Made by a program: the position numbers and the translations under genes. From the NCBI RefSeq assembly GCF_009708215.1, contig NZ_CP046175.1, positions 3,286,001 to 3,350,000 of the forward strand: a stretch of 64,000 bases of DNA, given 5' to 3'. The notes under the pieces were generated by a model that searched no databases, was not told the DNA's origin, and was given only the letters and a program-made list of their open reading frames with translations. The stretch's first letter is position 1. Each line of letters starts with the position of its first letter. This stretch comes from Occultella kanbiaonis (GTDB lineage: Bacteria; Actinomycetota; Actinomycetes; Actinomycetales; Beutenbergiaceae). This document shows, piece by piece, positions 15,843-23,870 of this stretch.

Positions 15843-16715
15843 GTGCCCCAGACCGACCGCCCCGTGCTGCGCTCGCGCGTCTGGCTGGTCGCCGGTGGCG
15901 TGATCGTGGCGCTGGTGCTCGTGCTCTCGACGGTCGGCGTCGATCCGCCGTTCGGCGCGATGGCGGTCCTGCTCGGCGCCGCCGTGTTCGCCGCCGCCGT
16001 GCTCGCCTGGGCCCTGTGGCGAGCCCGGCAGGAGCGACGCGCCTTCGAGGACGAACTGACCGCGTGGGCCGCCGAACGCGCCGCCCAGGCCGAGCGCCTG
16101 CGAATCGCCCGCGACCTGCACGATCTGGCCTCCCATGGGCTCGGCCTGATCACCGTCCGCGCCGCCGCGGCCCGCACCGTCACCGGTCCGACCATGGCGA
16201 CCGAACGGGCCGCGGCCCTGGCGGACATCGAACGGACCGCCCGCGGTGCCACGACCGAGCTGCGCCGGATGCTCTCGGTGCTGCGCACGCCCGGAGAGGG
16301 CGCCCCGCTACGGCCTGCGGAGACCCTCGCCGACCTGCCGCGGATCGTGGCCGCGGCCCGGGCCGGCGGGGTCGAGGCCGTGCTCGAGGTCGCCGACCTC
16401 GGCGAGGTCTCGGCCGGGACCCAGCTCACCGTGTGCGCGATCGTGCGCGAGGGCCTGACGAACACCGTCCGGCACGCCGGCCCGACGGCGGCGCGCGTCC
16501 TGGTCGTGCGCGCCGGCGACGAGGTGCTCGCCACGGTCACCGATGACGGCCCGGCAGCCGGGTGGGCGCCGCATCCCGGCGCGGGCGCGGGGATCGCGGG
16601 TCTACGCGAGCGCGTCGACGCCCTCGGTGGCACGCTGCTCGGTGAGCGCGTCGGTGACGGCTACCGGCTGACCGCCCGGCTGCCCGAGCGTCTCGGGCCG
16701 GCAGGCACACCGTGA
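15843..16715 (+). CDS. Two-component sensor histidine kinase (HisKA_3)
   Basis: A 290-residue kinase with two N-terminal membrane segments (about 12-32 and 37-59) and almost no extracellular sensor domain. The HisKA_3 dimerisation helix has the phosphoacceptor His in RIARDLHD (H93). The ATP-binding domain shows REGLTNTVRHA (N box), a D-x-G motif (DDGP) and GIAGLRERV. Kinases of this short two-TM type often sense membrane stress with a cognate ABC exporter. GTG at 15843 lies 7 nt after TAGACT, a leaderless arrangement. It is coupled to the response regulator gene. Confidence 0.92.
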   Translation: MPQTDRPVLRSRVWLVAGGVIVALVLVLSTVGVDPPFGAMAVLLGAAVFAAAVLAWALWRARQERRAFEDELTAWAAERAAQAERLRIARDLHDLASHGLGLITVRAAAARTVTGPTMATERAAALADIERTARGATTELRRMLSVLRTPGEGAPLRPAETLADLPRIVAAARAGGVEAVLEVADLGEVSAGTQLTVCAIVREGLTNTVRHAGPTAARVLVVRAGDEVLATVTDDGPAAGWAPHPGAGAGIAGLRERVDALGGTLLGERVGDGYRLTARLPERLGPAGTP

Positions 16716-17389
16716 CCGGGCCGGTGCGGGTTCTCGTCGTCGACGACCAGCCGCTGATCCGGCACAGCCTGCGGCTCATCGTCGACGGCGCCCCGGACCT
16801 GACCGTCGTCGGCGAGGCGGGCACCGGCGCCGGTGCCCTCGAGCAGACTCGCGAGCTGCGGCCGGACATCGTGCTCATGGACCTCCGGATGCCCGGCGGC
16901 GACGGCATCGAGGCGACCCGCCGCATCGCCGCCGACCCCGCGCTCGACCGCACCCGGGTGCTGGTCCTGACCATGTTCGAGCTCGACGAGTACGTCCATG
17001 CGGCCCTGGGCGCCGGCGCGAGCGGGTTCCTCCTCAAGGACGCCGAACCGGCCCGGCTCGTCGACGCGATCCGGCGCACCCACGCCGGCGAGTCACTCTT
17101 CGCGCCGAGCGTCCTGGCCCGGCTCGTCGAGAACTACCTGAGCCGGTCCGCACCCGCGAGCGCGCCCGCATCGCTCACCGGCCGGGAGGCGCAGGTGCTC
17201 ACCCTCGTCGGCCGCGGGCTGTCCAACACCGAGATCACCCAGGCCCTCACGATCTCGATGGGCACGGTCAAGACGCACATCGGCAGCCTGCTGTCCAAGC
17301 TGCACGCCCGGGACCGCGCCCAGCTCGTCATCGCCGCGTACGAGCACGGCCTGGTCGGCGCCGGCTCGGCCGCACGAGCGCCGCGCTGA
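16712..17389 (+). CDS. LuxR/NarL-family response regulator
   Basis: A 225-residue regulator. The receiver domain (residues 1-120) has the acidic pocket VVDDQ, phosphoacceptor D57 in LMDLRMPGGDG, and the conserved Lys in FLLKDAE. The C-terminal LuxR helix-turn-helix (about 150-215) reads LTGREAQVLTLVGRGLSNTEI and GTVKTHIGSLLSKL. The GTG start overlaps the kinase stop by 4 bp. It probably controls the divergent ABC exporter operon. Confidence 0.94.
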   Translation: MTGPVRVLVVDDQPLIRHSLRLIVDGAPDLTVVGEAGTGAGALEQTRELRPDIVLMDLRMPGGDGIEATRRIAADPALDRTRVLVLTMFELDEYVHAALGAGASGFLLKDAEPARLVDAIRRTHAGESLFAPSVLARLVENYLSRSAPASAPASLTGREAQVLTLVGRGLSNTEITQALTISMGTVKTHIGSLLSKLHARDRAQLVIAAYEHGLVGAGSAARAPR

Positions 17390-17408
17390 CTTTCCCGTAC
17401 GGAAAGTC
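17388..17408. promoter_or_regulatory. Palindrome upstream of a membrane protein/wHTH gene pair
   Basis: GACTTTCC-CGTAC-GGAAAGTC is a perfect 8-bp-arm inverted repeat. It overlaps the response regulator stop codon and lies 5 bp before the TAGAGT -10 of the next transcript, a typical repressor position. The likely binder is the winged-helix protein encoded two genes on. Confidence 0.65.
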
Positions 17409-17413
17409 AGGGT

Positions 17414-17419
17414 TAGAGT
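17414..17419 (+). promoter_or_regulatory. -10 element of 17427 gene (leaderless)
   Basis: TAGAGT ends 7 nt before the ATG at 17427, with no Shine-Dalgarno sequence. Confidence 0.5.
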
Positions 17420-17426
17420 TTCTTCC

Positions 17427-17882
17427 ATGGAGAGTGATGCCGCCGCCGCACGTGAGGCGCTCGATGCCGTGAACACGACCAGGGAGCTCAACGCCGAGCG
17501 GCTCCGGCGCCCGAGTCGGTACTGGATCATGATCGGGCTGATGCTCTCCGTGTTCGCGCTCCTGCCGTACGCGGCCGGCTGGCCACCGCTGCTGCAGATC
17601 CTCGTTCCGCCGGTACTGATCGCGCTCATCGCGGTCGCCCTCGGGCGGAAGCAACCGACCGCGGTGCGCAGGCTCCGGCTGTCCGGGCGGATGGGGCTCC
17701 AGCTCCTCGGGTTCGCGATCCTCGCGGGCGTCGTGGTTGCGGTCAGCCGAGCGGTCCACCTCGAGCAAGGCTGGTGGTGGGCGCCCCTGGTCGCGGCGGT
17801 GCTCCTGTTCGCCTTCGTCGCCACGGTCGGGCCGCGAATGGATCGCTCCTGGGCGCGCCGAGCGAGCCGCAACGAGGAGTGA
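17427..17882 (+). CDS. Membrane protein of unknown function, paired with a wHTH regulator
   Basis: A 151-residue protein. An N-terminal polar helix (1-33, ESDAAAAREALDAVNTTREL) is followed by four hydrophobic segments (about 36-55, 57-74, 87-107, 111-132) and a basic tail. The N-terminal helix and length resemble small actinobacterial membrane proteins encoded with MarR/ArsR-like winged-helix regulators. The role is unknown. The regulator follows after 7 bp. Confidence 0.75.
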   Translation: MESDAAAAREALDAVNTTRELNAERLRRPSRYWIMIGLMLSVFALLPYAAGWPPLLQILVPPVLIALIAVALGRKQPTAVRRLRLSGRMGLQLLGFAILAGVVVAVSRAVHLEQGWWWAPLVAAVLLFAFVATVGPRMDRSWARRASRNEE

Positions 17883-17889
17883 CGGCACC

Positions 17890-18189
17890 GTGCTCGCCGC
17901 CCTCGACCCGGTGATCCACCCGATCCAGCGCCTGCGGATCTGCGCCCTGCTCGACCCGGTCACGGAGGAGGAGTTCGCCGCGCTCCGCGATCTGCTCGAG
18001 ACGAGCGACTCGGCTCTCAGCAAGCAGCTCTCGGCCCTCACCGAGGCCGGCTACGCCTCCCAGCGCCGCGCCGCCCGGGGCGGGCGGAGCCGCGTCTGGG
18101 TGCAGCTCACGCCGGCCGGACGGCGGGCGTTCCACGGCCACGTGGCCGCCCTGACCGCCCTGGCGAGCCACGGCGGCGGCCCCGAGTGA
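17890..18189 (+). CDS. Winged-helix transcriptional regulator
   Basis: A 99-residue single-domain regulator. IHPIQRLRICALLDPV ... FAALRDLLETSDSALSKQLSALTEAGYASQRR is a wHTH recognition unit of the ArsR/MarR-like type, and SRVWVQLTPAGRRAF is the wing. GTG at 17890 follows GAGGAG by 10 nt. Being second in the operon behind the 17388-17408 palindrome, it probably autorepresses the pair. No metal-binding cysteines are present. Confidence 0.88.
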   Translation: MLAALDPVIHPIQRLRICALLDPVTEEEFAALRDLLETSDSALSKQLSALTEAGYASQRRAARGGRSRVWVQLTPAGRRAFHGHVAALTALASHGGGPE

Positions 18190-18193
18190 GACG

Positions 18194-18652
18194 TCAGGTG
18201 CGCGTGAGGACGACGACGGGAGTGTGCGGTCGCGCCGCGGCGTAGGTGCGGACGTCGCCCCAGCCGCGGTAGTCGTCGAACCGGGCCAGGAGCCGGTCCC
18301 GCTCGGCCCCGGTGACCTCCCGGCCCCGCACGCCCACGGCGCCGTCCGCGGTGTCCACCTCGACGTCGGGCCGTGCCTGCAGGTTCAGCCACCACGCCGG
18401 GTGGCTCGGTGCCCAGCCGTTCATCGCCAGGGTGACGAAGTCCTCGCCGTCGAGGAAGTAACACAGCATGACGGCGCGCGGCTCGCCGGTGCGGCGACCG
18501 ACGGTGCGCAGCCGCAGGATGCCGGCTTTGCGCCCGGGCGCGGGGCGGGCCAGGCCGAGCCGCGTGGTCCGGTACAGGAGCCGGTGCCCGGCCCACGCGG
18601 ACCGGATGAACCATCGTGGCGGCAGCGGGGGTGCCGGGTTCTGGATCGACAT
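18194..18652 (-). CDS. Nitroreductase-family deazaflavin-dependent oxidoreductase (DUF385)
   Basis: A 152-residue member of the Ddn/FDOR-B-like split-barrel family. The LRTVGRRTGEPRAVMLCYF block and HPAWWLNLQARPDVEV are the family's conserved cofactor-binding segments (as in mycobacterial Ddn, which uses F420). This implies that the host makes F420 or that the protein binds another deazaflavin/flavin. It is convergent with the wHTH gene and divergent from a TetR gene; the 37-bp palindrome between them suggests TetR control. Confidence 0.85.
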   Translation of the reverse strand: MSIQNPAPPLPPRWFIRSAWAGHRLLYRTTRLGLARPAPGRKAGILRLRTVGRRTGEPRAVMLCYFLDGEDFVTLAMNGWAPSHPAWWLNLQARPDVEVDTADGAVGVRGREVTGAERDRLLARFDDYRGWGDVRTYAAARPHTPVVVLTRT

Positions 18653-18683
18653 GTCATCGCCTTCTCACTGGAGTTCGCGGTCT

Positions 18684-18720
18684 CTACACCGTAGACCTAC
18701 AGCGTAGGCCTACGGTGTAG
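18684..18720. promoter_or_regulatory. 37-bp near-perfect palindrome (TetR operator candidate)
   Basis: Outer arms CTACACCGTAG (18684-18694) and CTACGGTGTAG (18710-18720) are perfect inverted copies, and the inner CCTAC-AGC-GTAGG continues the symmetry. Only one position breaks it. It lies between the oxidoreductase and the divergent tetR gene. Confidence 0.78.
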
Positions 18721-18754
18721 TCACGTCAATGCTCCTGGCCTAGACTGTCCGGCA

Positions 18755-19432
18755 ATGACCAGTCAGCAGCCCCGGACCGCCCCGGCCGGACTCACCCCGG
18801 ACGGCATCGTCACCGTCGCCATCGGCGTCGCGGACGCCGACGGGCTGGCAGCCGTCAGCATGCGCCGGGTCGCGCAGGAACTCGGGGTGGACCCGATGTC
18901 GCTCTACCGGCACGTCGGCACCAAGCACGGGCTCCTCGACCTGATGACCGACGCCGTGGTGAGCGACATCGACCCCGTGGCGACGCCGTCGGGCGACTGG
19001 GTCGCGGACGCGCGCGCACTGATGCTCTCCGCGCGAGGCACCATGCTCGCCCACCCGTGGACTGCCGCCGCGATCAAGGACCGGCGCGAGCCCACCCCCG
19101 CGACCCTGCGCCACCTGAACGCGCTGCTCGAGATCCTGCGCACCGGTGGCCTGGACGTGGCCCTGACCCACCATGCGCTGCACGTCCTGGGCAGCCGGGT
19201 GCTGGGCTTCAGCGACGATCTGTTCGACGATGCCGCAGCAGAGCAGCCGGCACCGGAGGTCGCCGCGGCGCAGCTGGCGTTCTTCACGCGGGAGTTGCCT
19301 CGGCTCGCCGAACTGGCCGTCGCGGCCACGCACGAGGGTGGTCTCGGCGGCTGCGACGACGACGAGGAGTTCGCGTTCTCGATCGATCTGATGCTCGCCG
19401 GGCTGGAACGGCGTCGGCAGGGTCTCGCCTGA
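18755..19432 (+). CDS. TetR-family regulator
   Basis: A 225-residue regulator. The HTH domain spans about residues 13-60 (GIVTVAIGVADADGLAAVSM ... VDPMSLYRHVGTKHGLL), the class with LYRHVxxK typical of the TetR/TetR_C group that regulates efflux or oxidoreductase genes. The TAGACT -10 (18741-18746) ends 8 nt before the ATG, so the mRNA is probably leaderless. The large palindrome just upstream is the likely operator for this gene and for the divergent F420-type oxidoreductase. Confidence 0.92.
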   Translation: MTSQQPRTAPAGLTPDGIVTVAIGVADADGLAAVSMRRVAQELGVDPMSLYRHVGTKHGLLDLMTDAVVSDIDPVATPSGDWVADARALMLSARGTMLAHPWTAAAIKDRREPTPATLRHLNALLEILRTGGLDVALTHHALHVLGSRVLGFSDDLFDDAAAEQPAPEVAAAQLAFFTRELPRLAELAVAATHEGGLGGCDDDEEFAFSIDLMLAGLERRRQGLA

Positions 19433-19438
19433 GGCCGC

Positions 19439-20059
19439 CTACGCGTCGGCGACCGGCTGGCGCAGGATCGTGCGCTGCTTCTCCGGCGGTGTCCGGCGGT
19501 TGTCGGTGAGGTAGATCTCGTGGTGGGTGCCGGCCATGCGCAGCCCGCTCGCGGGGATGAACTCGTGGTGCAGCTCACGCAGCACGGCAGCCTCCTCGTC
19601 GAACGGCCCGAGGTGCAGGGTCTGCACGCACCGGCCCTCGCCGAGGGTCTCCAGGCGCACCTCACCGAGCCGGGTCGGCGGCCCCTTCGTGCCGACCTGC
19701 GCCACGGCGGCCGCGAACATGTTCGCGTCGATCCAGTCCGGGACCATGATCATGAGCGTCCAGTCCCACTGCGACTTGTCCCGGGCGGCCGTGAACGCGT
19801 CCATGTCACGTGCCCACCACAGTCCCTCAAGCGGCATCACGACATAGTCCCGGCCGAGGCCGGTCTTGCTCGCGAACTTGAGCTTGTAGGCAACCGGGTA
19901 CAGCGCCTCGAGCGCGCCGACGAACTGCGGCGAGGTGTTCGGGTCCCCGTGCCCGTCGATCATCAGGTACTGCAGGTCCGGCACGTCGAGGATCCGGAAC
20001 TGCCCGCGCTTGGCCCGGTAGGCGTCGAGGGTCTTCTTGAAGTCGGTCTTCTCCGTCAT
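19439..20059 (-). CDS. GyrI-like small-molecule-binding domain protein
   Basis: A 206-residue stand-alone GyrI-like (effector-binding, SHS2-fold) protein. It begins MTEKTDFKKTLDAY and contains LQYLMIDGHGDPNTSPQF, YVVMPLEGLWWA and the repeat HLGPFDEEAAVLRELHHEFI. Such domains bind hydrophobic small molecules and some hydrolyse cyclopropanoid toxins. No DNA-binding domain is attached. The start was chosen at MTEK since upstream codons are unlike the family. It is convergent with the TetR gene, 6 bp apart. Confidence 0.82.
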   Translation of the reverse strand: MTEKTDFKKTLDAYRAKRGQFRILDVPDLQYLMIDGHGDPNTSPQFVGALEALYPVAYKLKFASKTGLGRDYVVMPLEGLWWARDMDAFTAARDKSQWDWTLMIMVPDWIDANMFAAAVAQVGTKGPPTRLGEVRLETLGEGRCVQTLHLGPFDEEAAVLRELHHEFIPASGLRMAGTHHEIYLTDNRRTPPEKQRTILRQPVADA

Positions 20060-20188
20060 CGGCGCACCACGGCCCATGGGCGGGCCTCGACCTTCCTGCT
20101 CGGCTGTTCGCGATTGTAGGAGAGTGGGCCGGTTCGCCCGGTGTGGCGCCGATCCGGCGGACCGGCGCCACACCGACGAGTCGGTGGC

Positions 20189-20662
20189 CTACGTCCGCGT
20201 TATGGTGCTCTGGTAGCCGCCGCCCCCGGGGTAGACCCAGTCGCCGGCCATCTCCGAGTCGCCCGCCGTGAACGTGCCCCGGAAGTAGGCGGGGCTGCCC
20301 TTGGCGCCGGCCCAGATGGTCAGGGTGTCGCCGGCCAGGTCGTACACGTAGTCGAACGTGTTCCCCATCGAGTCGTAGAACCGGGAGGACACGTCCTCGC
20401 CGACCGGCTCCCCGAACGGGTGCAGATGTCCGATCACCTCGAAGCCGGTGACCGCCTGCCCGTACTGCTCCAGTTCGACGTGCTGGATGAGGAAATGTCC
20501 GCCGAGCATCCACTCGTAGCGGACGGTGCCCTCGGCTCCGCCGGTCACGGCCCAGGTGCCGACGAGCCGGTCGAGCGCGCGGACGGCCTCGCTCGGCTGT
20601 GGCAGCGCCTCCTGCTCGGACGCCTCGGTGCCCGTCGCCTGGTCGTTGATGTCGGTGTTCAT
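20189..20662 (-). CDS. DUF1579-like lipocalin-fold protein
   Basis: A 157-residue soluble protein with an acidic, disordered N-terminus (1-25). A compact domain follows with LDRLVGTWAVTGG, RYEWMLGGHFLIQHVELEQYG and GSPAYFRGTFTAGDSEMAGDW. This strand-rich pattern matches small calycin-like DUF1579 proteins that may bind small ligands. A GAAGGGA ribosome site lies 9 nt upstream of the ATG. No enzymatic motif is visible. The gene is divergent from a DUF998 membrane protein. Confidence 0.7.
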   Translation of the reverse strand: MNTDINDQATGTEASEQEALPQPSEAVRALDRLVGTWAVTGGAEGTVRYEWMLGGHFLIQHVELEQYGQAVTGFEVIGHLHPFGEPVGEDVSSRFYDSMGNTFDYVYDLAGDTLTIWAGAKGSPAYFRGTFTAGDSEMAGDWVYPGGGGYQSTITRT

Positions 20663-20864
20663 GAGGTGTTCCCTTCGTCCGGAGCGTCCTCGGTGGCCGC
20701 TCTCACCCGGTACCTCGGAGCCGTCCCAAGCTTCTCGACATGCGCCGCGAGACATTCGTGAGGAGATTTCCGACGGCGGATGTCGAGACCGCGGGTCCGG
20801 CTCCGTGGTAGCGGTGTGCGTCGCCCGACCGGGGCGGCCCAGATCCGAAAGCCCGGAGGACATC

Positions 20865-21536
20865 ATGAGCACCACCACCACCGCAGCACTGGCCCGGTCC
20901 GGACGGGACGGCCGGCCTGCGCCCACCGTTCGCGTATCGACTCGCGTCCTGACCACCACGGCGGCTCTCGCCGGCCCCTTCTTCTTCGCGTCATCGGCCG
21001 TCCAGGCACTGGCGCGGGACGGCTTCGACATCCGGATCCACCCACTCAGCCAACTCGCCACAGGCGATCTCGGATGGATCCAGGCGGTCACCTTCGTTCT
21101 GACCGGCCTCGGCGCGGTGGGCCTCGCCGTCGCCCACCGGCGACTGGTCAGATCGGGTGCCGGGTCGCGGATCATCCCGATCTTCCTCGCCGTGTTCGCC
21201 GGTGCGTTCGTCGTGGCAGGACTGTTCCCGATGGATCCGGAGAACGGGTTTCCGATCGGCGCGCCGGACGGCCCGGTGGCGATGTCGTGGCACTCGATCG
21301 TGCACTCGGCGGCGGCCGCCGTGTCCTTCACGGCCCTCGCCGGTGCCTGCATCGCCGCGCTGGTCCGGTCCGTCCGGCATCGCCGGGTCCCAGCCTGGAT
21401 CGGTCACGGTCTCGTCGCGGTCGTGCTGCTCGTGCCCGCCCAGCCGACCTGGTGGACCGTGCAACTCGCCATCACGAGCGTGATCGCGTTCACCTGGGTG
21501 AGCCTGACCGCCCTGCGTCTGCGGAAGGGCGTGTGA
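20865..21536 (+). CDS. DUF998-family membrane protein
   Basis: A 223-residue protein with six membrane segments. Conserved DUF998 features are visible: HPLSQLATGDLGWIQ after the first segment, LFPMDPENGFP in the middle loop and WHSIVHSAAA. Function is unknown for the family. CGGAGGA precedes the ATG. The next gene (YCII domain) starts 58 bp downstream, so the two may share a transcript, although no functional link is obvious. Confidence 0.82.
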   Translation: MSTTTTAALARSGRDGRPAPTVRVSTRVLTTTAALAGPFFFASSAVQALARDGFDIRIHPLSQLATGDLGWIQAVTFVLTGLGAVGLAVAHRRLVRSGAGSRIIPIFLAVFAGAFVVAGLFPMDPENGFPIGAPDGPVAMSWHSIVHSAAAAVSFTALAGACIAALVRSVRHRRVPAWIGHGLVAVVLLVPAQPTWWTVQLAITSVIAFTWVSLTALRLRKGV

Positions 21537-21594
21537 CACGATGCCGGATCTGCCTGATCTGCCTGATGGACCGATCCGTTCCGGGAGGACGACG

Positions 21595-21963
21595 ATGAAG
21601 TTCCTGCTGCTGGGCTACACACCCGCCGAATCGTGGGATGCCGAGACCGCCGACACCCCGAGCGAGGAGGCACTCGCCGCGTTCGCCGTCTACTCCGCGT
21701 TCGAGGCCGAGCTGCGCGAGTCCGGGGAGCTCGTGCACACCGAGGGGCTCGGCCACCCCGCCGTCACCACCACCGTCCGCAAGACCGACGCCGGCGTGAT
21801 CGCCACCGACGGCCCGTTCGCCGAGTTGAAGGAGGTCCTGGCCAGCTTCGCGGTCATCGAGTGCTCGAGCCTCGAGCGCGCCCGTGACATCGTCGCCCGC
21901 ATGGTCGACGTCCTCGGTGAGCCGATCGAGATCCGGCCGATCATGGGTGACGACTTCGCCTGA
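21595..21963 (+). CDS. YCII/DGPF-domain protein (ECF42 partner)
   Basis: A 122-residue YCII-related protein beginning MKFLLLGY after a GGAGG ribosome site. The DGPF motif lies at residues 72-75 (ATDGPFAELKE), the name-giving feature of proteins encoded next to ECF42-type sigma factors. The stop codon overlaps the sigma gene start (TGATG), so the pair is translationally coupled. DGPF proteins are thought to be targets or modulators of the partner sigma factor; their chemistry is not established. Confidence 0.9.
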   Translation: MKFLLLGYTPAESWDAETADTPSEEALAAFAVYSAFEAELRESGELVHTEGLGHPAVTTTVRKTDAGVIATDGPFAELKEVLASFAVIECSSLERARDIVARMVDVLGEPIEIRPIMGDDFA

Positions 21964-23246
21964 TGGTCGACGACGACGCCGACGCGGCCGACCCAGGCTC
22001 CGAGCGTTCGAGCATCGAGCACGTGCTGCGGACCGAGACGCCGCACGTGCTCGGTGCGCTGGTGCGACGGTTCGGCCGCTTCGAGCTCGCCGAGGACGCC
22101 GTCCAGGAGGCGCTCCTGGTCGCGCACCGGCGCTGGACGCAGGACCGGATCCCGGACGAGCCCCGCAGTTGGCTCATCCGGGTCGGCTACCGCAAGATGA
22201 TCGACCAGCTCCGCTCCGAGCAGGCCGCGCGGCGCCGGGAGGCCGATTCGGCCCGTGCCGACCCCGTGCTGGTCGACCCGACCCAGCCCGGGCCCGCCGT
22301 CGTCGGCCACGACGACAGCCTCGACCTGCTGCTGCTGTGCTGCCACCCGGCCCTGAGCGAGGCCTCCCAGGTCGCGCTCACCCTCCGCGCGGTCGGCGGC
22401 CTCACGACGGCCGAGATCGCGCATGCCTACGGCACCACCGAGACCACGATGGGCACCCGGATCAGCCGCGCCAAGCAGGCACTGCGGCGCGCCGGCGCCC
22501 GCTTCGAGATCCGCGACGCCGACGACGCCCTGGCCCGGACCACGGCCGTGATGCGGGTGCTCTACCTGATCTACAACGAGGGCTACACGGCCACGTCGGG
22601 TGAGCACCTCACCCGCACCGATCTGAGCTCCGAGGCGATCCGGTTGGCCCGGATGCTGCGCGCCCTCCTGCCCGCCGATCCCGAGGCGACCGGGCTCCTC
22701 GCGCTGATGCTCCTGACCGAGGCCCGCCGCCAGGCACGGACCGACCCCGAGGCAGAACTCGTCCTGCTCGCCGATCAGGACCGCTCGCGATGGGACGTCC
22801 GGCAGATCGCCGAAGGACGGGACCTGATCGAGGGTGCCTGGGCGCTGAGTCGGGTCGGTCCCTACCAGCTGCAGGCCGCGATCGCGGCCGTCCACGTGCA
22901 GTCACCGAGTGCCACGGAGACGGACTGGCCCCAGATCGCCGCGCTCTACCTCTGGCTCGAGCACCTCCAGCCCACCGCACCCGTGCGCCTGAGCCGCGTG
23001 GTCGCCGTCGGGCAGGCGTTCGGGCCGCGCCGCGGCCTCGCACTGCTCGACGAGCTCCACCGGGAGCACGCGCTCGGCGACGACCCGCTCGTCACCCACC
23101 GTGCCCACGCGGTGCGGGCGCACCTGCTCGAGCAACTCGGCGAGGTCGAGCGCGCCCGGGCGGAGTTCCGTGCCGCAGCGAACCTGACCACGAACGACAT
23201 CGAACGCCGCTACCTCCAGCGCCGCGCAGAAGGAGCCGACCTGTGA
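21963..23246 (+). CDS. ECF42-type RNA polymerase sigma factor with TPR-like extension
   Basis: A 427-residue protein, much longer than ordinary ECF sigma factors. Residues 17-85 form region 2 (LVRRFGRFELAEDAVQEALLVA, SWLIRVGYRKMIDQLR) and about 120-175 form region 4 (LTTAEIAHAYGTTETTMGTRI). The remaining 240 residues are a helical TPR-like C-terminal domain (YLIYNEGYTATSG, ARLLRMLRALLP-like blocks). This architecture plus the coupled DGPF gene defines ECF42. Instead of an anti-sigma factor, the C-terminal extension is believed to control activity. No anti-sigma gene is adjacent. Confidence 0.94.
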   Translation: MVDDDADAADPGSERSSIEHVLRTETPHVLGALVRRFGRFELAEDAVQEALLVAHRRWTQDRIPDEPRSWLIRVGYRKMIDQLRSEQAARRREADSARADPVLVDPTQPGPAVVGHDDSLDLLLLCCHPALSEASQVALTLRAVGGLTTAEIAHAYGTTETTMGTRISRAKQALRRAGARFEIRDADDALARTTAVMRVLYLIYNEGYTATSGEHLTRTDLSSEAIRLARMLRALLPADPEATGLLALMLLTEARRQARTDPEAELVLLADQDRSRWDVRQIAEGRDLIEGAWALSRVGPYQLQAAIAAVHVQSPSATETDWPQIAALYLWLEHLQPTAPVRLSRVVAVGQAFGPRRGLALLDELHREHALGDDPLVTHRAHAVRAHLLEQLGEVERARAEFRAAANLTTNDIERRYLQRRAEGADL

Positions 23247-23249
23247 CCC

Positions 23250-23789
23250 TCAGGCCTCAGGTCCCGCTCGCCGAACGCGCACGCCGTTGCGGCCGAAGTC
23301 CCAGACACCGCCGTCGATCTGCTCACGGGCGATGTCGAGCTGTCCGGTGTGGGCGGCGTTGTCGTTGAACACATGTAGGAGCACGCCCCGGACGGTGCTC
23401 TGCCGGTAGCCGCCCCAGGCTCCCTCCGGCCACCACAGCGGCGCGGACCCGCTGGCGATGTGCTCGACGGCGGCACGCGCCTCGGCGCCGGTGGTGCGGC
23501 GCAGGTCCTCCAGGAGGGTCGCGAAGGGGACGTCCGGGTCGTTGTCCCAGGCGGTGTCCTCCTGGAAGTCCATGGGATGCCCGGCGACGACGTTGTGCAG
23601 CCAGAAGCCGGTCGAGTCGCGCACGTGCCCGACCAGGCCGGCGATGCTCCAGCCGGACGGGGCCGCCGGTGCGCGCACCTGGTCCTCCGTGAGTCCCTGC
23701 GCGGAGCCGCGGATGTGCTCGGTGGTGTGCTGGATCCAGTCGAGCAGTTCGATGGTGACGGGGTCCCGGTGCTGCGTGTTCGGTGTCAT
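23250..23789 (-). CDS. DinB/mycothiol-transferase-like protein (DUF664)
   Basis: A 179-residue four-helix-bundle protein. The metal-binding histidine pattern of DinB-like proteins is visible: LVGHVRDSTGFW in helix 2 and NDNAAHTGQLDI in the C-terminal helix. In actinobacteria DUF664 members are candidate mycothiol-dependent S-transferases. ATG at 23789 is preferred as the family begins close to the VTIELLDWIQ helix. It is convergent with the sigma gene, only 3 bp apart. Confidence 0.85.
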   Translation of the reverse strand: MTPNTQHRDPVTIELLDWIQHTTEHIRGSAQGLTEDQVRAPAAPSGWSIAGLVGHVRDSTGFWLHNVVAGHPMDFQEDTAWDNDPDVPFATLLEDLRRTTGAEARAAVEHIASGSAPLWWPEGAWGGYRQSTVRGVLLHVFNDNAAHTGQLDIAREQIDGGVWDFGRNGVRVRRAGPEA

Positions 23790-23870
23790 GACCGTAGGTC
23801 GGAGCCGTTCTCGGGTTTTCGACAGTCCGACGCACACGTTCCACGCAGGCGGTGCTGGCACACTTCTGGC

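Noticed and set aside
15843-16715. Longer kinase start at 15699
   Set aside because: The added N-terminus overlaps the divergent ATPase start and is Pro/Gly-rich; TAGACT lies immediately before the GTG at 15843.
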